Positions 31,313-40,678 of a DNA stretch of 64,000 nt are shown here, piece by piece. The translations under genes and the position numbers were made by a program. The stretch lies in contig NZ_CABUAN010000007.1 of assembly GCF_902489635.1 (NCBI RefSeq), positions 1-64,000 on the forward strand. The letters are read 5' to 3'. This DNA comes from an uncultured Porphyromonas sp. GTDB taxonomy: Bacteria > Bacteroidota > Bacteroidia > Bacteroidales > Porphyromonadaceae. Positions within the stretch are counted from its first letter, which is position 1, and each line of letters starts with the position of its first letter. A model generated the notes under the pieces. That model was not told where the DNA came from. It saw nothing but the letters and a program-made list of their open reading frames with translations, and ran no database searches.

Positions 31313-32965
31313 ATGAACATCAAACAAATCCAGAGGCTACTATACCTCCTCCTAGCGACTAGCTTAGCCATAGTTAGTTGTAATAAGCCTGCCCCCCTAC
31401 CTAATCCAGGCAATGGAGAGGATACCACAAAAAACATCCCCATCGGCGAGTACACCCCTATCTACGAGCTAGATGCAGATGGCAATCTGAAGCATCTGCC
31501 GATCCCCTTCGTAGATTTTATGGAGGGTGAGCTACCCCTCAAGAAGTGGGAGGCTGCTCACGGAGCCATGCTACAGAAAGAGGTGGTTGCTGACTTTAAG
31601 GGGCAGCAGGTCAAGAATTACGTCTTCAACACTCAGGACAAGAGTGGCAAGCAACCGCTGCGCATCTATCTCATCGGAGATGCTGGCAAGAGTAGACTAC
31701 AGATCTCGACCGTACTCCTGGACAAGAAGCTTGTCTACAATGAGCAGGGCGAGATCAGAAGAGAGTTTGACATCATGACCATCAATGATGGCTTTGAGGC
31801 GATGGACGACAGCTCCAGCAAGACGCCTATGTACCGCAGGGGTAACCTTATCGTAGGGGTCTCTCAGAGCAAAGATCAGGCTGGATATGCTCAGCTCTCC
31901 TTCCTGCCTATGCCAGGATCGGTCCCTACGGGATACTTCGACAAGAGTCTCAAGGACTTCCCCTTCGCTAGTAAGAAGGCTGAGGATACCTCTCTAGATG
32001 AGATCCGCAAGTATGAGGCCGCTCTAGGACTCAGACAGGAGAAGGCGCAGAGTGATCCCAAGCGTGCCAACTTCATCACGAAGGACAAGAAGAAGGGCAA
32101 CTTCGACCTAGTCGCTTACTACCCACAGGGCTACACCTCCAAGGGTGACACCTACAAGCCTGGTATCCTAGCACTCAGCTATGCACTCACCCTAGATATG
32201 GTAGAGAACAATGCCGAGGTAGCCGAGTGGTTTGTAAGCAACGGCTTTAGCAAGCCTCAGAAGTCAGACATTAGCGACAAGACCTTCACCAGCGAAAACG
32301 ACTACTACACGCTCCTCATCATGGAGGGTGGTCAGGGTATCGCCTTTAGTTTTTCTGCCAAGGAGAAGGCACCCACGCCTGATCCCGTAGAGGACACCAG
32401 CATCTTCCCCTCCTACAACTTTGGCGAGAAGTTTAACCCCGCTGACGTGCCTACCCCAGGGACACCCGCAGGCTCTATCTACACCAGTGAGATGGCTAAG
32501 GGAGAGAATGTCACCTACAACGCTCCTGAAAAAGGCGATGATGGCAAGATAGACTATAGTATGACCAACCTTCAGGTTATGATCAAAGATCCCTTTAAGG
32601 ATAGAACTGCTGCCATCAATGGCTATTACTACTACCCCTCTTACAATGCCACCGAGGCTACGATGCACGTCTATGATAATGGTGGACTAGCCATCAATCA
32701 CGCTAGGCAGTTTAAGACGGGCATCGACAAGGAGCTCAAGGCTGCTCTCGAGAAGGCGGGCTACCAATACACTGGAACGGAAAAGAGAACCTCGGGTACT
32801 GAGTACTGGTACTGGTTTTACTACAACGCTGAGCACAATGTTTCCCTCCACGTCTATAAGATGAAAGATAGCAGCTTCCTCATCGCTAGCTTCTGGCCTG
32901 GTGATGAGTACAAGCCCAAAGCGGGCAAGCAGATCCGCCTGAACACACGCTACTTACGTCACTAA
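31313..32965 (+). CDS. Hypothetical exported lipoprotein, 550 residues
   Basis: The signal peptide MNIKQIQRLLYLLLATSLAI ends in a lipobox with C23 (VSCNKPAP), and the mature start is Pro/Asn-rich, so it should be a membrane-anchored lipoprotein. The rest is soluble and polar with several Tyr-rich strands (INGYYYYPSYNATEATMHVY; TEYWYWFYYNAEHNVSLHVY). The sequence reads as two related lobes, each ending in such a YWYWF or YYYYPS block (weak). I do not recognise a family. It stands alone between its own promoter and a clear terminator. Confidence 0.6.
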   Translation: MNIKQIQRLLYLLLATSLAIVSCNKPAPLPNPGNGEDTTKNIPIGEYTPIYELDADGNLKHLPIPFVDFMEGELPLKKWEAAHGAMLQKEVVADFKGQQVKNYVFNTQDKSGKQPLRIYLIGDAGKSRLQISTVLLDKKLVYNEQGEIRREFDIMTINDGFEAMDDSSSKTPMYRRGNLIVGVSQSKDQAGYAQLSFLPMPGSVPTGYFDKSLKDFPFASKKAEDTSLDEIRKYEAALGLRQEKAQSDPKRANFITKDKKKGNFDLVAYYPQGYTSKGDTYKPGILALSYALTLDMVENNAEVAEWFVSNGFSKPQKSDISDKTFTSENDYYTLLIMEGGQGIAFSFSAKEKAPTPDPVEDTSIFPSYNFGEKFNPADVPTPGTPAGSIYTSEMAKGENVTYNAPEKGDDGKIDYSMTNLQVMIKDPFKDRTAAINGYYYYPSYNATEATMHVYDNGGLAINHARQFKTGIDKELKAALEKAGYQYTGTEKRTSGTEYWYWFYYNAEHNVSLHVYKMKDSSFLIASFWPGDEYKPKAGKQIRLNTRYLRH

Positions 32966-33013
32966 GCAGGAGCCTGTCGCCCCTGTGCGACACGCCCAAC
33001 GTACTAAACAGAG

Positions 33014-33049
33014 CAAGAGCCTACTCGCTAATCAGCGGGCAGGCTCTTG
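33014..33049 (+). terminator. Terminator of the lipoprotein gene
   Basis: CAAGAGCCT (33014-33022) pairs perfectly with AGGCTCTTG (33041-33049), followed by TTTTAT. Confidence 0.7.
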
Positions 33050-33104
33050 TTTTATCTTGCCATCTCTCTAAGTCACTCCCCCCCCCCTATCAGTCACTCC
33101 GTTT

Positions 33105-33279
33105 GAGACTGTTGCATAAAGGCGAATCGCTGCGTTGCTTTCGGGATTCGGCTTCGGTCACATACGTAAGTATGCTCCCTTCAGACCTCACCCTCAGCGC
33201 CTTGCGCTTCATCCTTTCTGCAAAGTCTAGACAATCTTGCCAGCAAGATTGGGAGACTGTTGACTTTTGCAACAGTCTC
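33105..33279 (-). mobile_element. MITE-like 175-bp element, copy 2, with target-site duplication
   Basis: The reverse complement is nearly identical to 1-175. It begins GAGACTGTTGCA and ends TGCAACAGTCTC (terminal inverted repeats), and is flanked by the exact 5-base duplication CGTTT (33100-33104 and 33280-33284). There is no transposase, so it must be mobilised by an element elsewhere. Subterminal paired hairpins are conserved, with CA replacing TT in one loop. Confidence 0.8.
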
Positions 33280-33290
33280 CGTTTGTTAAC

Positions 33291-33428
33291 TTTCCAAAAT
33301 GCTTCCAAGCTTGGAAAAATAATTTTCCAAGGGAGGAAACTTTACTTTCCAAGGGAGGAAAAATAAATTTCCAACGCTGGAAAGTTTCTTTTCCAACGGT
33401 GGAAATGTTTCGTTCCAACAGAGGAAAG
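33291..33428 (+). repeat. Hairpin array site C (TTTCC...GGAAA units)
   Basis: Successive imperfect palindromes have arms TTTCC/GGAAA, for example TTTCCAAGGGAGGAAA (twice), TTTCCAACGCTGGAAA and TTTCCAACGGTGGAAA, each about 20-24 bases apart. The first unit (TTTCCAA...CTTGGAAA) has the longer loop seen in the leader units of sites B, D and F. It is immediately to the right of the MITE. Confidence 0.65.
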
Positions 33429-33509
33429 GGAGCTGACCTCTGTTGAGACGTTTACACGCCCCAGCTAGACAGCGAAAGATAGGTATAGTGCTTGGGGCTA
33501 GCTATTAGT

Positions 33510-34406
33510 CTAGCTTTTGGGCTGCGGGACTAAGATGGGCAGTTGCTGCTTTTGGATCGTGATCTCGATGCGACGCCCCAGCTCGATGAGCTCACCATCG
33601 ACCTGCGCATAGTCCTCCTTCTCACGCTCTATGATGAGGTGATCGGTGCGATAGATGTCGATGGAAGCACTCTCGTTGATGTTTTTAGTAAAGAGGTTGA
33701 TCGCCACCTGCGGAGCTTTTAGGAGCGACATATTGCGGATGACCACCACGTCAAAGAGCCCGTCGTCCAGCTCAGCCTCTGGGGCGATGATCGCATTATT
33801 GCCATACTGATCCGCATTAGCGCAGGTCACGAGGAAGGCTTTCTGCTCGATCACCTCACCATTGAGATGAAGGCGATAAAGCGAGGACTTGTGCTTGATA
33901 AACTGATCGACCGTCGAGAGGACGTAGGAGAGTGGCCCCCGGAAGCTCTTCTGGTCGTAGCTCGCGGTCACCTGAGCATCAAAGCCCACGCCGAAGGTCA
34001 CGAAAAAGGGAACCCCATCGGCCTCGCAGCAGTCGATACGCTTGGTATACCCTCGGCGAATAACCTCTAGGGCTGCTTCGGGGTCTAGCGGTATGTCTAG
34101 CGAGCGCGCCAACCCATTGCCCGACCCCATCGGGACGATGCCGAGAGACATCTCTGTCGTGCGCACCGCATCGGCTACCTCATTGATCGTACCATCTCCA
34201 CCGATCGCGATAACCGTGTCAAACCCTTGACCAGCTATATCCTTGATGATGCGATCGGCATGTCCCTCTCTGTTGGTATAGACGAAGTATAGCTCACTGT
34301 CATTGTCCGAGAGCATGTTAAATGCGAGCTCTGGCAGGCTCGTCTTCCTAGAGGTGCCAGAGATAGGATTGATGATGACGAGATACTTCTTTTGAGAGCT
34401 TAGCAT
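33510..34406 (-). CDS. Diacylglycerol-kinase-like lipid kinase (YegS/DagK family)
   Basis: A 298-residue lipid kinase of the DAGK catalytic fold. The opening YLVIINPISGTSRK, the glycine-rich VIAIGGDGTINEVADAV (77-94) and GIVPMGSGNGLARSLDIP (106-123) are diagnostic. Members phosphorylate diacylglycerol, phosphatidylglycerol or sphingoid bases; Bacteroidota make sphingolipids, so the substrate is open. It lies 11 bases after queF on the same strand and is probably co-transcribed with it. Confidence 0.85.
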   Translation of the reverse strand: MLSSQKKYLVIINPISGTSRKTSLPELAFNMLSDNDSELYFVYTNREGHADRIIKDIAGQGFDTVIAIGGDGTINEVADAVRTTEMSLGIVPMGSGNGLARSLDIPLDPEAALEVIRRGYTKRIDCCEADGVPFFVTFGVGFDAQVTASYDQKSFRGPLSYVLSTVDQFIKHKSSLYRLHLNGEVIEQKAFLVTCANADQYGNNAIIAPEAELDDGLFDVVVIRNMSLLKAPQVAINLFTKNINESASIDIYRTDHLIIEREKEDYAQVDGELIELGRRIEITIQKQQLPILVPQPKS

Positions 34407-34417
34407 ACGACCAGTCT

Positions 34418-34909
34418 CTAGTGGTGGAAGGCCAGCATACGCTCACGAGCATACGACTCGTAGGGCGTGCCTGGACGGCCATAATTGCAAAAAGGCACAA
34501 TGCTAATGCCGCCTCGTGGCGAGAAGTCGCCCGTCACCTCGATATACTTCGGGTCCATCAGACGGATCAGGTCATCCATGATGATGTTGACACAATCCTC
34601 ATGAAAGGCACCATGCGAGCGAAAGCTAAAGAGATAGAGCTTGAGGCTCTTGCTCTCGACCATACGCATGTCTGGGACATACTCTATATATATAGTGGCG
34701 AAGTCTGGCTGCCCGGTGATAGGACAGAGCGCTGTAAACTCAGGGCACTCGAAGCGTACGCGGTAGTCTCGGTCTTGATGCCTATTCTCAAAAGCCTCTA
34801 GCACACTCGGATCGTAGTCCTGTGCGTAGACGGTGCGCTTATTACCTAGGAGGGATAGCCCCTCGACAGCTCCGTCACGAGCCGTGGAGTGAGATGTAGT
34901 TTCTTTCAT
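34418..34909 (-). CDS. queF: NADPH-dependent preQ0 reductase
   Basis: This 163-residue enzyme reduces 7-cyano-7-deazaguanine to preQ1 for tRNA queuosine synthesis. The family signature FECPEFTALCPITGQPDF holds the nucleophilic cysteine C62 and the aspartate D69; the NADPH-binding ESKSLKLYLFSFR (85-97) and FHEDC (102-106) follow. This is the short unimodular QueF type. Its promoter must lie between it and the phoH terminator hairpin. Confidence 0.93.
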   Translation of the reverse strand: MKETTSHSTARDGAVEGLSLLGNKRTVYAQDYDPSVLEAFENRHQDRDYRVRFECPEFTALCPITGQPDFATIYIEYVPDMRMVESKSLKLYLFSFRSHGAFHEDCVNIIMDDLIRLMDPKYIEVTGDFSPRGGISIVPFCNYGRPGTPYESYARERMLAFHH

Positions 34910-34929
34910 GTTACAATTTAGGGTATTGG

Positions 34930-34960
34930 ACTAGTGCTACTAAGCTCTAGTAGCACTAGT
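34930..34960 (-). terminator. Perfect 13-bp hairpin downstream of phoH
   Basis: ACTAGTGCTACTA (34930-34942) pairs with TAGTAGCACTAGT (34948-34960) around a 5-base loop, between the phoH stop and the queF start. Confidence 0.6.
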
Positions 34961-34970
34961 CTCTATAGCA

Positions 34971-36407
34971 TTAGAGTAGGTGCGAGGCCAGCTCACTCAG
35001 CTCGCTGCGCTCACCCTTGATCAGGTTAACGTGTGCGAAGAGCGTCTCGCCACGCATCTTATCAATCATATAGGCGAGACCATTGCTCTGGCTGTCTAGA
35101 TAGAGCGAATCGATCTGCTCCACGTCACCGCAGAAGATCATCTTCGTCCCCTCACCAGCACGTGTGATGATCGTCTTGACCTCGTTCGGAGTTAGGTTTT
35201 GCGCCTCATCGACGATCACGATAGCGTCCGCCAGACTGCGACCACGCAGATAGGCCAGAGCCTCGATGATGAGCTTATTGTCCTGCTGTAGCTTCTCCAG
35301 CTGCGCCTGCTGCTTACCGCCCTTAAACTGTGACTTGATCACATTCAGGTTGTCAAAGAGAGGCTGCATATAGGGACGTATCTTCTCCTGCTCCGTACCA
35401 GGCAGAGCACCGAGGTCCTTATTGGAGAGCGCCACGATAGGACGCGCCAGCATGATCTGTCCATAGCGATCTGCCTGATCGAGAGCAGCGGCGAGTGCTA
35501 GGAGCGTCTTACCTGTACCAGCCTTGCCCGAGAGTGCCACGAGGAGCACGTTGGGGTCCATCAGCACGTCAAAGGCAAAAGCTTGCTCCGCATTTCTCGG
35601 CGTGATGCCCATGTGGGTGAACTTATCTACCCGTCGCACCATCGCCTCAAAGGGATTGTAGCGCGCCAGCACACTGCTCTGGTCACTCTTGAGGACGAAG
35701 CACTCATTGGGTTGTATCTTGCTGCCAAACTCAAACTCGTCAAGTGCTACTCCCTGCTCACTGTCATAGAGACGATTGATAAGCTCTGCATCGATCCCCT
35801 CGAAGACTGGCTGAGCCTCCTCAAAGAGGTCGAAGGTCTGCACCTTATCGTTGAAGTAATCCTCGACAGGGATGCCGAGCGACTTAGCCTTCATACGGAG
35901 GTTGATGTCCTTGCTCACGAGGATCGTCTGCTCCCCCTCATTTTCTTCAGCGATGTGCAATGTGGCACTCAGGATCTTGTGGTCTGGGATGTTTTCCCCA
36001 AAGGCATGCGCCACACGCTCATGAGGCTTGTTGCCTAGATAGACGTAGAGACGTCCTCTCCCCTCTCCTAGGTCAGCACCATGCTCGAAGAAGTCAGCTT
36101 CCGTCAGCTCATCAAGCCTGCGAACGAAGGCACGTGCGTTGAAGTTGATCTGATCGGAGCCTTTCTTAAACTTGTCCAGCTCCTCGAGCACCACGATGGG
36201 GAGATAGATGTCGTTGTCCTCAAACTTGTCGATGCACTCATAGTCGTGCAGGATGACGTTGGTGTCTAGGACAAAGTTCTTACTGTGCGATACTCTTGTA
36301 GCCTTGCCCTTAGCACTGGAGCGGGGCGTCGTCTTAGAGTGACTCTTGTTGGTAGTCTTCTTTCGCTCTGTAGTAGCAGAGGAGGTCTTCTTTTGAGCTG
36401 TTGGCAT
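34971..36407 (-). CDS. PhoH family ATPase with N-terminal PIN domain
   Basis: A 478-residue protein with a basic, Ser/Thr/Lys-rich first 42 residues, a PIN ribonuclease domain (NFVLDTNVILHDYE starting at residue 44, with acidic residues continuing in SKDINLR), and a PhoH ATPase domain with Walker A LSGKAGTGKTLLALA and Walker B ADAIVIVDEAQNLTP. This is the PhoH2-type fusion, in which the PIN domain cleaves RNA and the ATPase probably unwinds it. Its -7 box (minus-strand TAACTTTG, 36458-36465) is just upstream of the start. Biological role is inferred from family. Confidence 0.9.
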   Translation of the reverse strand: MPTAQKKTSSATTERKKTTNKSHSKTTPRSSAKGKATRVSHSKNFVLDTNVILHDYECIDKFEDNDIYLPIVVLEELDKFKKGSDQINFNARAFVRRLDELTEADFFEHGADLGEGRGRLYVYLGNKPHERVAHAFGENIPDHKILSATLHIAEENEGEQTILVSKDINLRMKAKSLGIPVEDYFNDKVQTFDLFEEAQPVFEGIDAELINRLYDSEQGVALDEFEFGSKIQPNECFVLKSDQSSVLARYNPFEAMVRRVDKFTHMGITPRNAEQAFAFDVLMDPNVLLVALSGKAGTGKTLLALAAALDQADRYGQIMLARPIVALSNKDLGALPGTEQEKIRPYMQPLFDNLNVIKSQFKGGKQQAQLEKLQQDNKLIIEALAYLRGRSLADAIVIVDEAQNLTPNEVKTIITRAGEGTKMIFCGDVEQIDSLYLDSQSNGLAYMIDKMRGETLFAHVNLIKGERSELSELASHLL

Positions 36408-36623
36408 ATTGGTCTGTTTTTCTAGTTCATATTCGCAAGTTTATCTCTTGCTCGTCCCAAAGTTAGCTATTTTGCTTCAAACGGCCAGCATCTAGGAGAG
36501 AGAATCTTTTGTGCCGATAGGCGGGCTCTTACTGAGAATGCGAGCCTAAGATGTCGCTGGTTTGAAATATATTTGGTAAGTTTGTACTATCGAATAGGAA
36601 CCAATCTAACAACAGAATATTCT

Positions 36624-38375
36624 ATGGCAACTTTATCACCCGAACTAATACAACAAGCACAAGAGCGTGCCAAGCAGTGGCTCGCACCTGCCTTCGACAG
36701 TGAGACACGTCAGCAAGTAGAGGCTCTCCTCTCCGCTGAGGACAAGACGCCTCTCGTGGAGGCTTTCTACCAAGTACTAGAGTTTGGCACGGGCGGTCTG
36801 CGTGGCATCATGGGCGCTGGCACCAATCGTATGAACAAATACACCGTCGGCATGGCTACCCAGGGACTGGCTAACTACCTCCTGCAGTGCTTCGCTGGCG
36901 AAGAGATCTCTGTAGCTATCGGCTACGACGGGCGCAACAACAGCCCCTTCTTCGCGCAGACGACGGCCGACGTGCTCACGGCAAACGGCATCAAGGTCTA
37001 CCTCTACGATGCGCTCCGCCCCACCCCGATGGTCTCCTATGCGATCCGTCAGCTGGGTTGTAAGAGTGGCGTCATGGTGACCGCCTCGCACAACCCCAAG
37101 GAGTACAACGGCTATAAGGTCTTCTGGAGCGACGGTGCTCAGATCATCGCTCCGCACGACAAGGCAATCGTCAATGAGGTGAAGAGTATCACGGACATTG
37201 ACCAAGTGAAGTGGCAGGGCAATCCAGCACTCGTCGAGATGATCGGTGCCGAGATAGACGACCGCTTCATCCATGACGTCTGTACCCTATCGCTCTCGCC
37301 TGAGTCGGTAGAGCGTCATCGTGATATGGGGATCGTCTACACACCCATTCATGGTACTGGCGTGCGTATCGTACCTCGTGCGCTAGAGGCTTTTGGCTTT
37401 AAGAACATCATCCATGTACCTGAGCAAGATGTGATCGATGGCAACTTCCCAACGGTCGTCTCACCGAATCCCGAGGAGCCGGCAGCTATGAAGCTCGCCA
37501 TAGAGCGTGCCGAAGCAACGGGCGCTGACCTAGTCCTAGCGAGTGACCCTGACGGTGACCGCATCGGTGTCGCTGTACGCAACGAGCAGGGCGAGATGCA
37601 CCTGATCAATGGTAACCAGATCTGCGCCCTCCTGACCTACTATACGATAGCTCGCCGCAAGGAGCTGGGCGACCTACGTCCCGATGACTTTGTGGTCAAA
37701 ACGATTGTGACTACGGAGCTAATCCCCGCCATTGCCAAGGACTACGGAGTGGACTATATGGACTGCTACACAGGCTTCAAGTGGATCGCCAACGAGATCC
37801 GTGAGCAGGAGGGCAAGCGTCGCTATATAGGTGGTGGAGAGGAGAGCTACGGCTACCTCTGGGAGACTTTCGTACGAGACAAGAGTTCGGTGTCGGCTTG
37901 CGCTATCTTTGCAGAGCTGACGGCGTGGGCTCTGGACAAGGGCTTGACCATTGATATGCTCCTGGAGAAGATCTACTACGAACATGGCTACTTCCTCGAG
38001 CAGGGCATCAGCGTAGTGCGCAAGGGCATCAAGGGTGCTCAGGAGATTAGCCAGATGATGGTCGACTACCGCTCCAACCCGATGAAGGAGCTAGCGGGCA
38101 GCCCCGTGGTGAAGATCCTAGACTATCAGTCGCTCGAGGGTAAGTGCCTCAAGAGTGGCGAGACCTTCCCGATCAAGATGCCTGCGACCAGCAATGTGCT
38201 ACAGTACCACACGGCCGATGGAACAGTTCTCTCGATACGTCCCTCAGGCACGGAGCCTAAGATCAAGTACTACATCGGTGTCACCTACAAGCGTGGCTCC
38301 GATCCCGCTTGCGACCATCCTGAGCAGCTACTCCGCGACCGCATCAAGGCAATACGTGAGCAGCTAAGCATCTAA
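36624..38375 (+). CDS. Phosphoglucomutase/phosphomannomutase family protein
   Basis: From ATG 36624 (MATLSPELIQQAQ) it has 583 residues; the longer frame from 36573 contains the promoter. The alpha-D-phosphohexomutase domains are in order: GTGGLRGIMGAGTNRMN, the catalytic-serine loop VMVTASHNPKEYNGYKV, the metal loop DPDGDR, the sugar-binding GGGEESYGYL, and the phosphate-binding IRPSGTEPKIKYY. The length matches the PgcA/YbbT-type mutase of Bacteroidota and Firmicutes, usually glucose-1-phosphate/glucose-6-phosphate. A -7 box is at 36568-36575 or 36577-36584. Confidence 0.9.
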   Translation: MATLSPELIQQAQERAKQWLAPAFDSETRQQVEALLSAEDKTPLVEAFYQVLEFGTGGLRGIMGAGTNRMNKYTVGMATQGLANYLLQCFAGEEISVAIGYDGRNNSPFFAQTTADVLTANGIKVYLYDALRPTPMVSYAIRQLGCKSGVMVTASHNPKEYNGYKVFWSDGAQIIAPHDKAIVNEVKSITDIDQVKWQGNPALVEMIGAEIDDRFIHDVCTLSLSPESVERHRDMGIVYTPIHGTGVRIVPRALEAFGFKNIIHVPEQDVIDGNFPTVVSPNPEEPAAMKLAIERAEATGADLVLASDPDGDRIGVAVRNEQGEMHLINGNQICALLTYYTIARRKELGDLRPDDFVVKTIVTTELIPAIAKDYGVDYMDCYTGFKWIANEIREQEGKRRYIGGGEESYGYLWETFVRDKSSVSACAIFAELTAWALDKGLTIDMLLEKIYYEHGYFLEQGISVVRKGIKGAQEISQMMVDYRSNPMKELAGSPVVKILDYQSLEGKCLKSGETFPIKMPATSNVLQYHTADGTVLSIRPSGTEPKIKYYIGVTYKRGSDPACDHPEQLLRDRIKAIREQLSI

Positions 38376-38396
38376 GAGCTGGTATACATTATATAT

Positions 38397-40643
38397 ATGG
38401 TTACAGACGACATCTACCAGCTCATCTCTGATCATCAGATCGCCGCAGCTGTCAAGCTACTAGGCGAGCAGATGCAGTCTCATGTGCGTATCCCCGTGGA
38501 GCAGCGTGACCGCTACCACTCGGCCAAGCGCATCCTAGAGACGATGCTACACTATCTAGAGTCTCCGATACAAGACCCAGAGCTGGTGACTAACTACAGC
38601 TACCTGCTCCGGACGCTCTACGAGGTGACCGATGCGCTACGAGATACCGAGTGGCTGGCCCAATCGCCCCAGTACGAAAAGCAAGCGAACTACTACTCCC
38701 TACTGCTGGACAACGGAGGACTTGCAATGGTTGTCGAGCAACTGACCCTCCAGTCCAATCTGGCCACAGTAGATCGTCCACGTTACGATGAACTGGTCAA
38801 GCGCCTCACGATGGGGCTGCTCTACACACAGGAGTGGAGCGACGAGGTAGCCTCTGCGATAAACCAGCTCGACGACTACATACAGCAGGCGGCACTCACA
38901 GCTGTCACCCTAGCTTTGCTACGCACGTGGCACTGGGGCAAGCTCTGCTGGCTACTCGCTAAACTGATGGAAACACGAGGCGAGCAGACGATGGTGCGCA
39001 TTCGTGCCGTCGTCGGGGTGCTACTCGTCGGCGAACTATACAATAGCCGTCTAGCACTCTACGAGGAGCAGCTCCCCTACACGCTCCAGCAGATCGGAGA
39101 GGCAATCACCCTCGAGGAGTATGATATGATCTGGAGCCACCGCCTCCGCATGAAGTACACGCCACAAGTGGTGGAGTATGTGCAGAAGCTCTTCGGACGC
39201 TTTAACAGTCCTGAGTTTCAGCAACGCTTTCAGGAGATTATCTCCTCGACAGGCGATAGCTCCGAGCCAGCCACCTTCGAGAGTGTCTTCGGTGATGAGG
39301 AGGAGCTACTACCCCTCGTGGACGATGTACAGGATGGGTACGAAGCTCTGAAGCGTCTTGTAGCGCGAGGCTTCGATGTCAACGCCTTTGCGACTAACTC
39401 GCTCCTGCAGGGTCCTTTCTTTGAAGATGAGACGCACTGGCTTATCCCGTTTGACCTGCAGCACAGTTCGCTAGCGGCTGTGATGGCTCAGTTTAGCAAT
39501 GAGTACCAGCTCGGCGAGGATCAGATCATGACGCTACTGCAGGAGTCCATCTTCCAGCAGGTCGACATAGACTTCTACGGCTCTATCTTTAGGATTAGCC
39601 AACTGCCTGGTCAGGTGCTACAAGGCATCTCGCAGGGCGTCCTAGCTATGGAGAATGTGATCAATCGCACCCCATACATCCGCCCACAAGAGCGACGAAC
39701 GCTAGAGGCGGACGACTATACGAAAGCACTGCAAGGGTACATCTGTCAGCTGGCACGCATCTTCGCCTCTATTGAGGCAAAGGTAGCTGCTAGGACTCCC
39801 TTTAAGATTCTCTTTGGTCAGCCTAATCCCTTTGCACAGGCTCAGTCGGAAAAGCTCTGCGACAAGCATCTTGACCTACTGCGCGCTTACTGCGTTCAGA
39901 CGAAAGAGTATGCTGGCGAGCAAGCGACGATACAGGTGCAGCTGGGACGCACCTCAGATCCTGAGACTCGTGCCCAGCTTATGTACCGCCTCGCACAGAC
40001 CTACTACGAGGAGCAGAAGTACATGCAGGCTTACTTCGTCATGCAGCAGATTCCTCAGCAGCTACTCTCGGGAGACACGAGTCCCCTCTTTATCGCACAG
40101 ATCCTCTACCGCATGGAGCAGCCGATGCTCGCCATCTCACTACTAGAGCAGGTGCGCCAGCAGGCAGAGCCTGAGAAGCCTTCGCTCGCTATCTCACGAC
40201 TACTCGGCGTGCTCTATGTGAAGCTCCGCACTTACGACAAGGCACTCCCGCTGTTGTTACAGTGCGAGTTTGAGGATGAGCACCCCGATACGCTCTATCC
40301 GCTCATCGCTTGGTGCCTCATGATGACACAGCGCTGGGAGGAGGCAAAGGCTTACGCCAGTCGCCCCGTCACCTCGTACGATCAGCTGGACAAAGACTCT
40401 CTCGAGCTTCACTACAAAGAGTTTGTGCCCCTACTACCGGTACTTCTTACGCTCATCGGTGGAGATCTACAGGGCACCCTACAAGCTCTAGGTAAGCTAC
40501 TAGCATCGGCTGACGAACAGCAACAGAAGAAACTTATCTCTGCCTACGGGGAGTGCGTGTACGACCTGATGCAGCTAGGCGTGCCGAGTCATCTGCTGGT
40601 GCTAATACATACCTGGCTCCATCAGCGTGTAAACACTTTCTAA
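38397..40643 (+). CDS. Large helical TPR-like protein of unknown function
   Basis: 748 residues, no signal peptide and almost entirely helical by eye. TPR-like pairs are clearest in the C-terminal third (ETRAQLMYRLAQTYYEEQKYMQ; SRLLGVLYVKLRTYDKALPL; YPLIAWCLMMTQRWEEAKAY). The N-terminal half has no recognised domain. It starts 21 bases after the phosphohexomutase, so they are probably one transcript. Bacteroidota genomes often carry such long TPR-like cytoplasmic proteins; I cannot name a function. Confidence 0.65.
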   Translation: MVTDDIYQLISDHQIAAAVKLLGEQMQSHVRIPVEQRDRYHSAKRILETMLHYLESPIQDPELVTNYSYLLRTLYEVTDALRDTEWLAQSPQYEKQANYYSLLLDNGGLAMVVEQLTLQSNLATVDRPRYDELVKRLTMGLLYTQEWSDEVASAINQLDDYIQQAALTAVTLALLRTWHWGKLCWLLAKLMETRGEQTMVRIRAVVGVLLVGELYNSRLALYEEQLPYTLQQIGEAITLEEYDMIWSHRLRMKYTPQVVEYVQKLFGRFNSPEFQQRFQEIISSTGDSSEPATFESVFGDEEELLPLVDDVQDGYEALKRLVARGFDVNAFATNSLLQGPFFEDETHWLIPFDLQHSSLAAVMAQFSNEYQLGEDQIMTLLQESIFQQVDIDFYGSIFRISQLPGQVLQGISQGVLAMENVINRTPYIRPQERRTLEADDYTKALQGYICQLARIFASIEAKVAARTPFKILFGQPNPFAQAQSEKLCDKHLDLLRAYCVQTKEYAGEQATIQVQLGRTSDPETRAQLMYRLAQTYYEEQKYMQAYFVMQQIPQQLLSGDTSPLFIAQILYRMEQPMLAISLLEQVRQQAEPEKPSLAISRLLGVLYVKLRTYDKALPLLLQCEFEDEHPDTLYPLIAWCLMMTQRWEEAKAYASRPVTSYDQLDKDSLELHYKEFVPLLPVLLTLIGGDLQGTLQALGKLLASADEQQQKKLISAYGECVYDLMQLGVPSHLLVLIHTWLHQRVNTF

Positions 40644-40678
40644 GTTCATTCATACAGACCAATTACATACTTCTATTC

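Larger units (their letters stand above)
32966..33509. other. 544-bp gap: terminator, poly-C, MITE and hairpin array
   Basis: In order: a terminator hairpin (33014-33049), a run of ten C (33078-33087) flanked by AGTCACTCC repeats, the second MITE copy (33105-33279) with its 5-base target duplications, and hairpin array site C (33291-33428). No supported gene. Confidence 0.6.
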
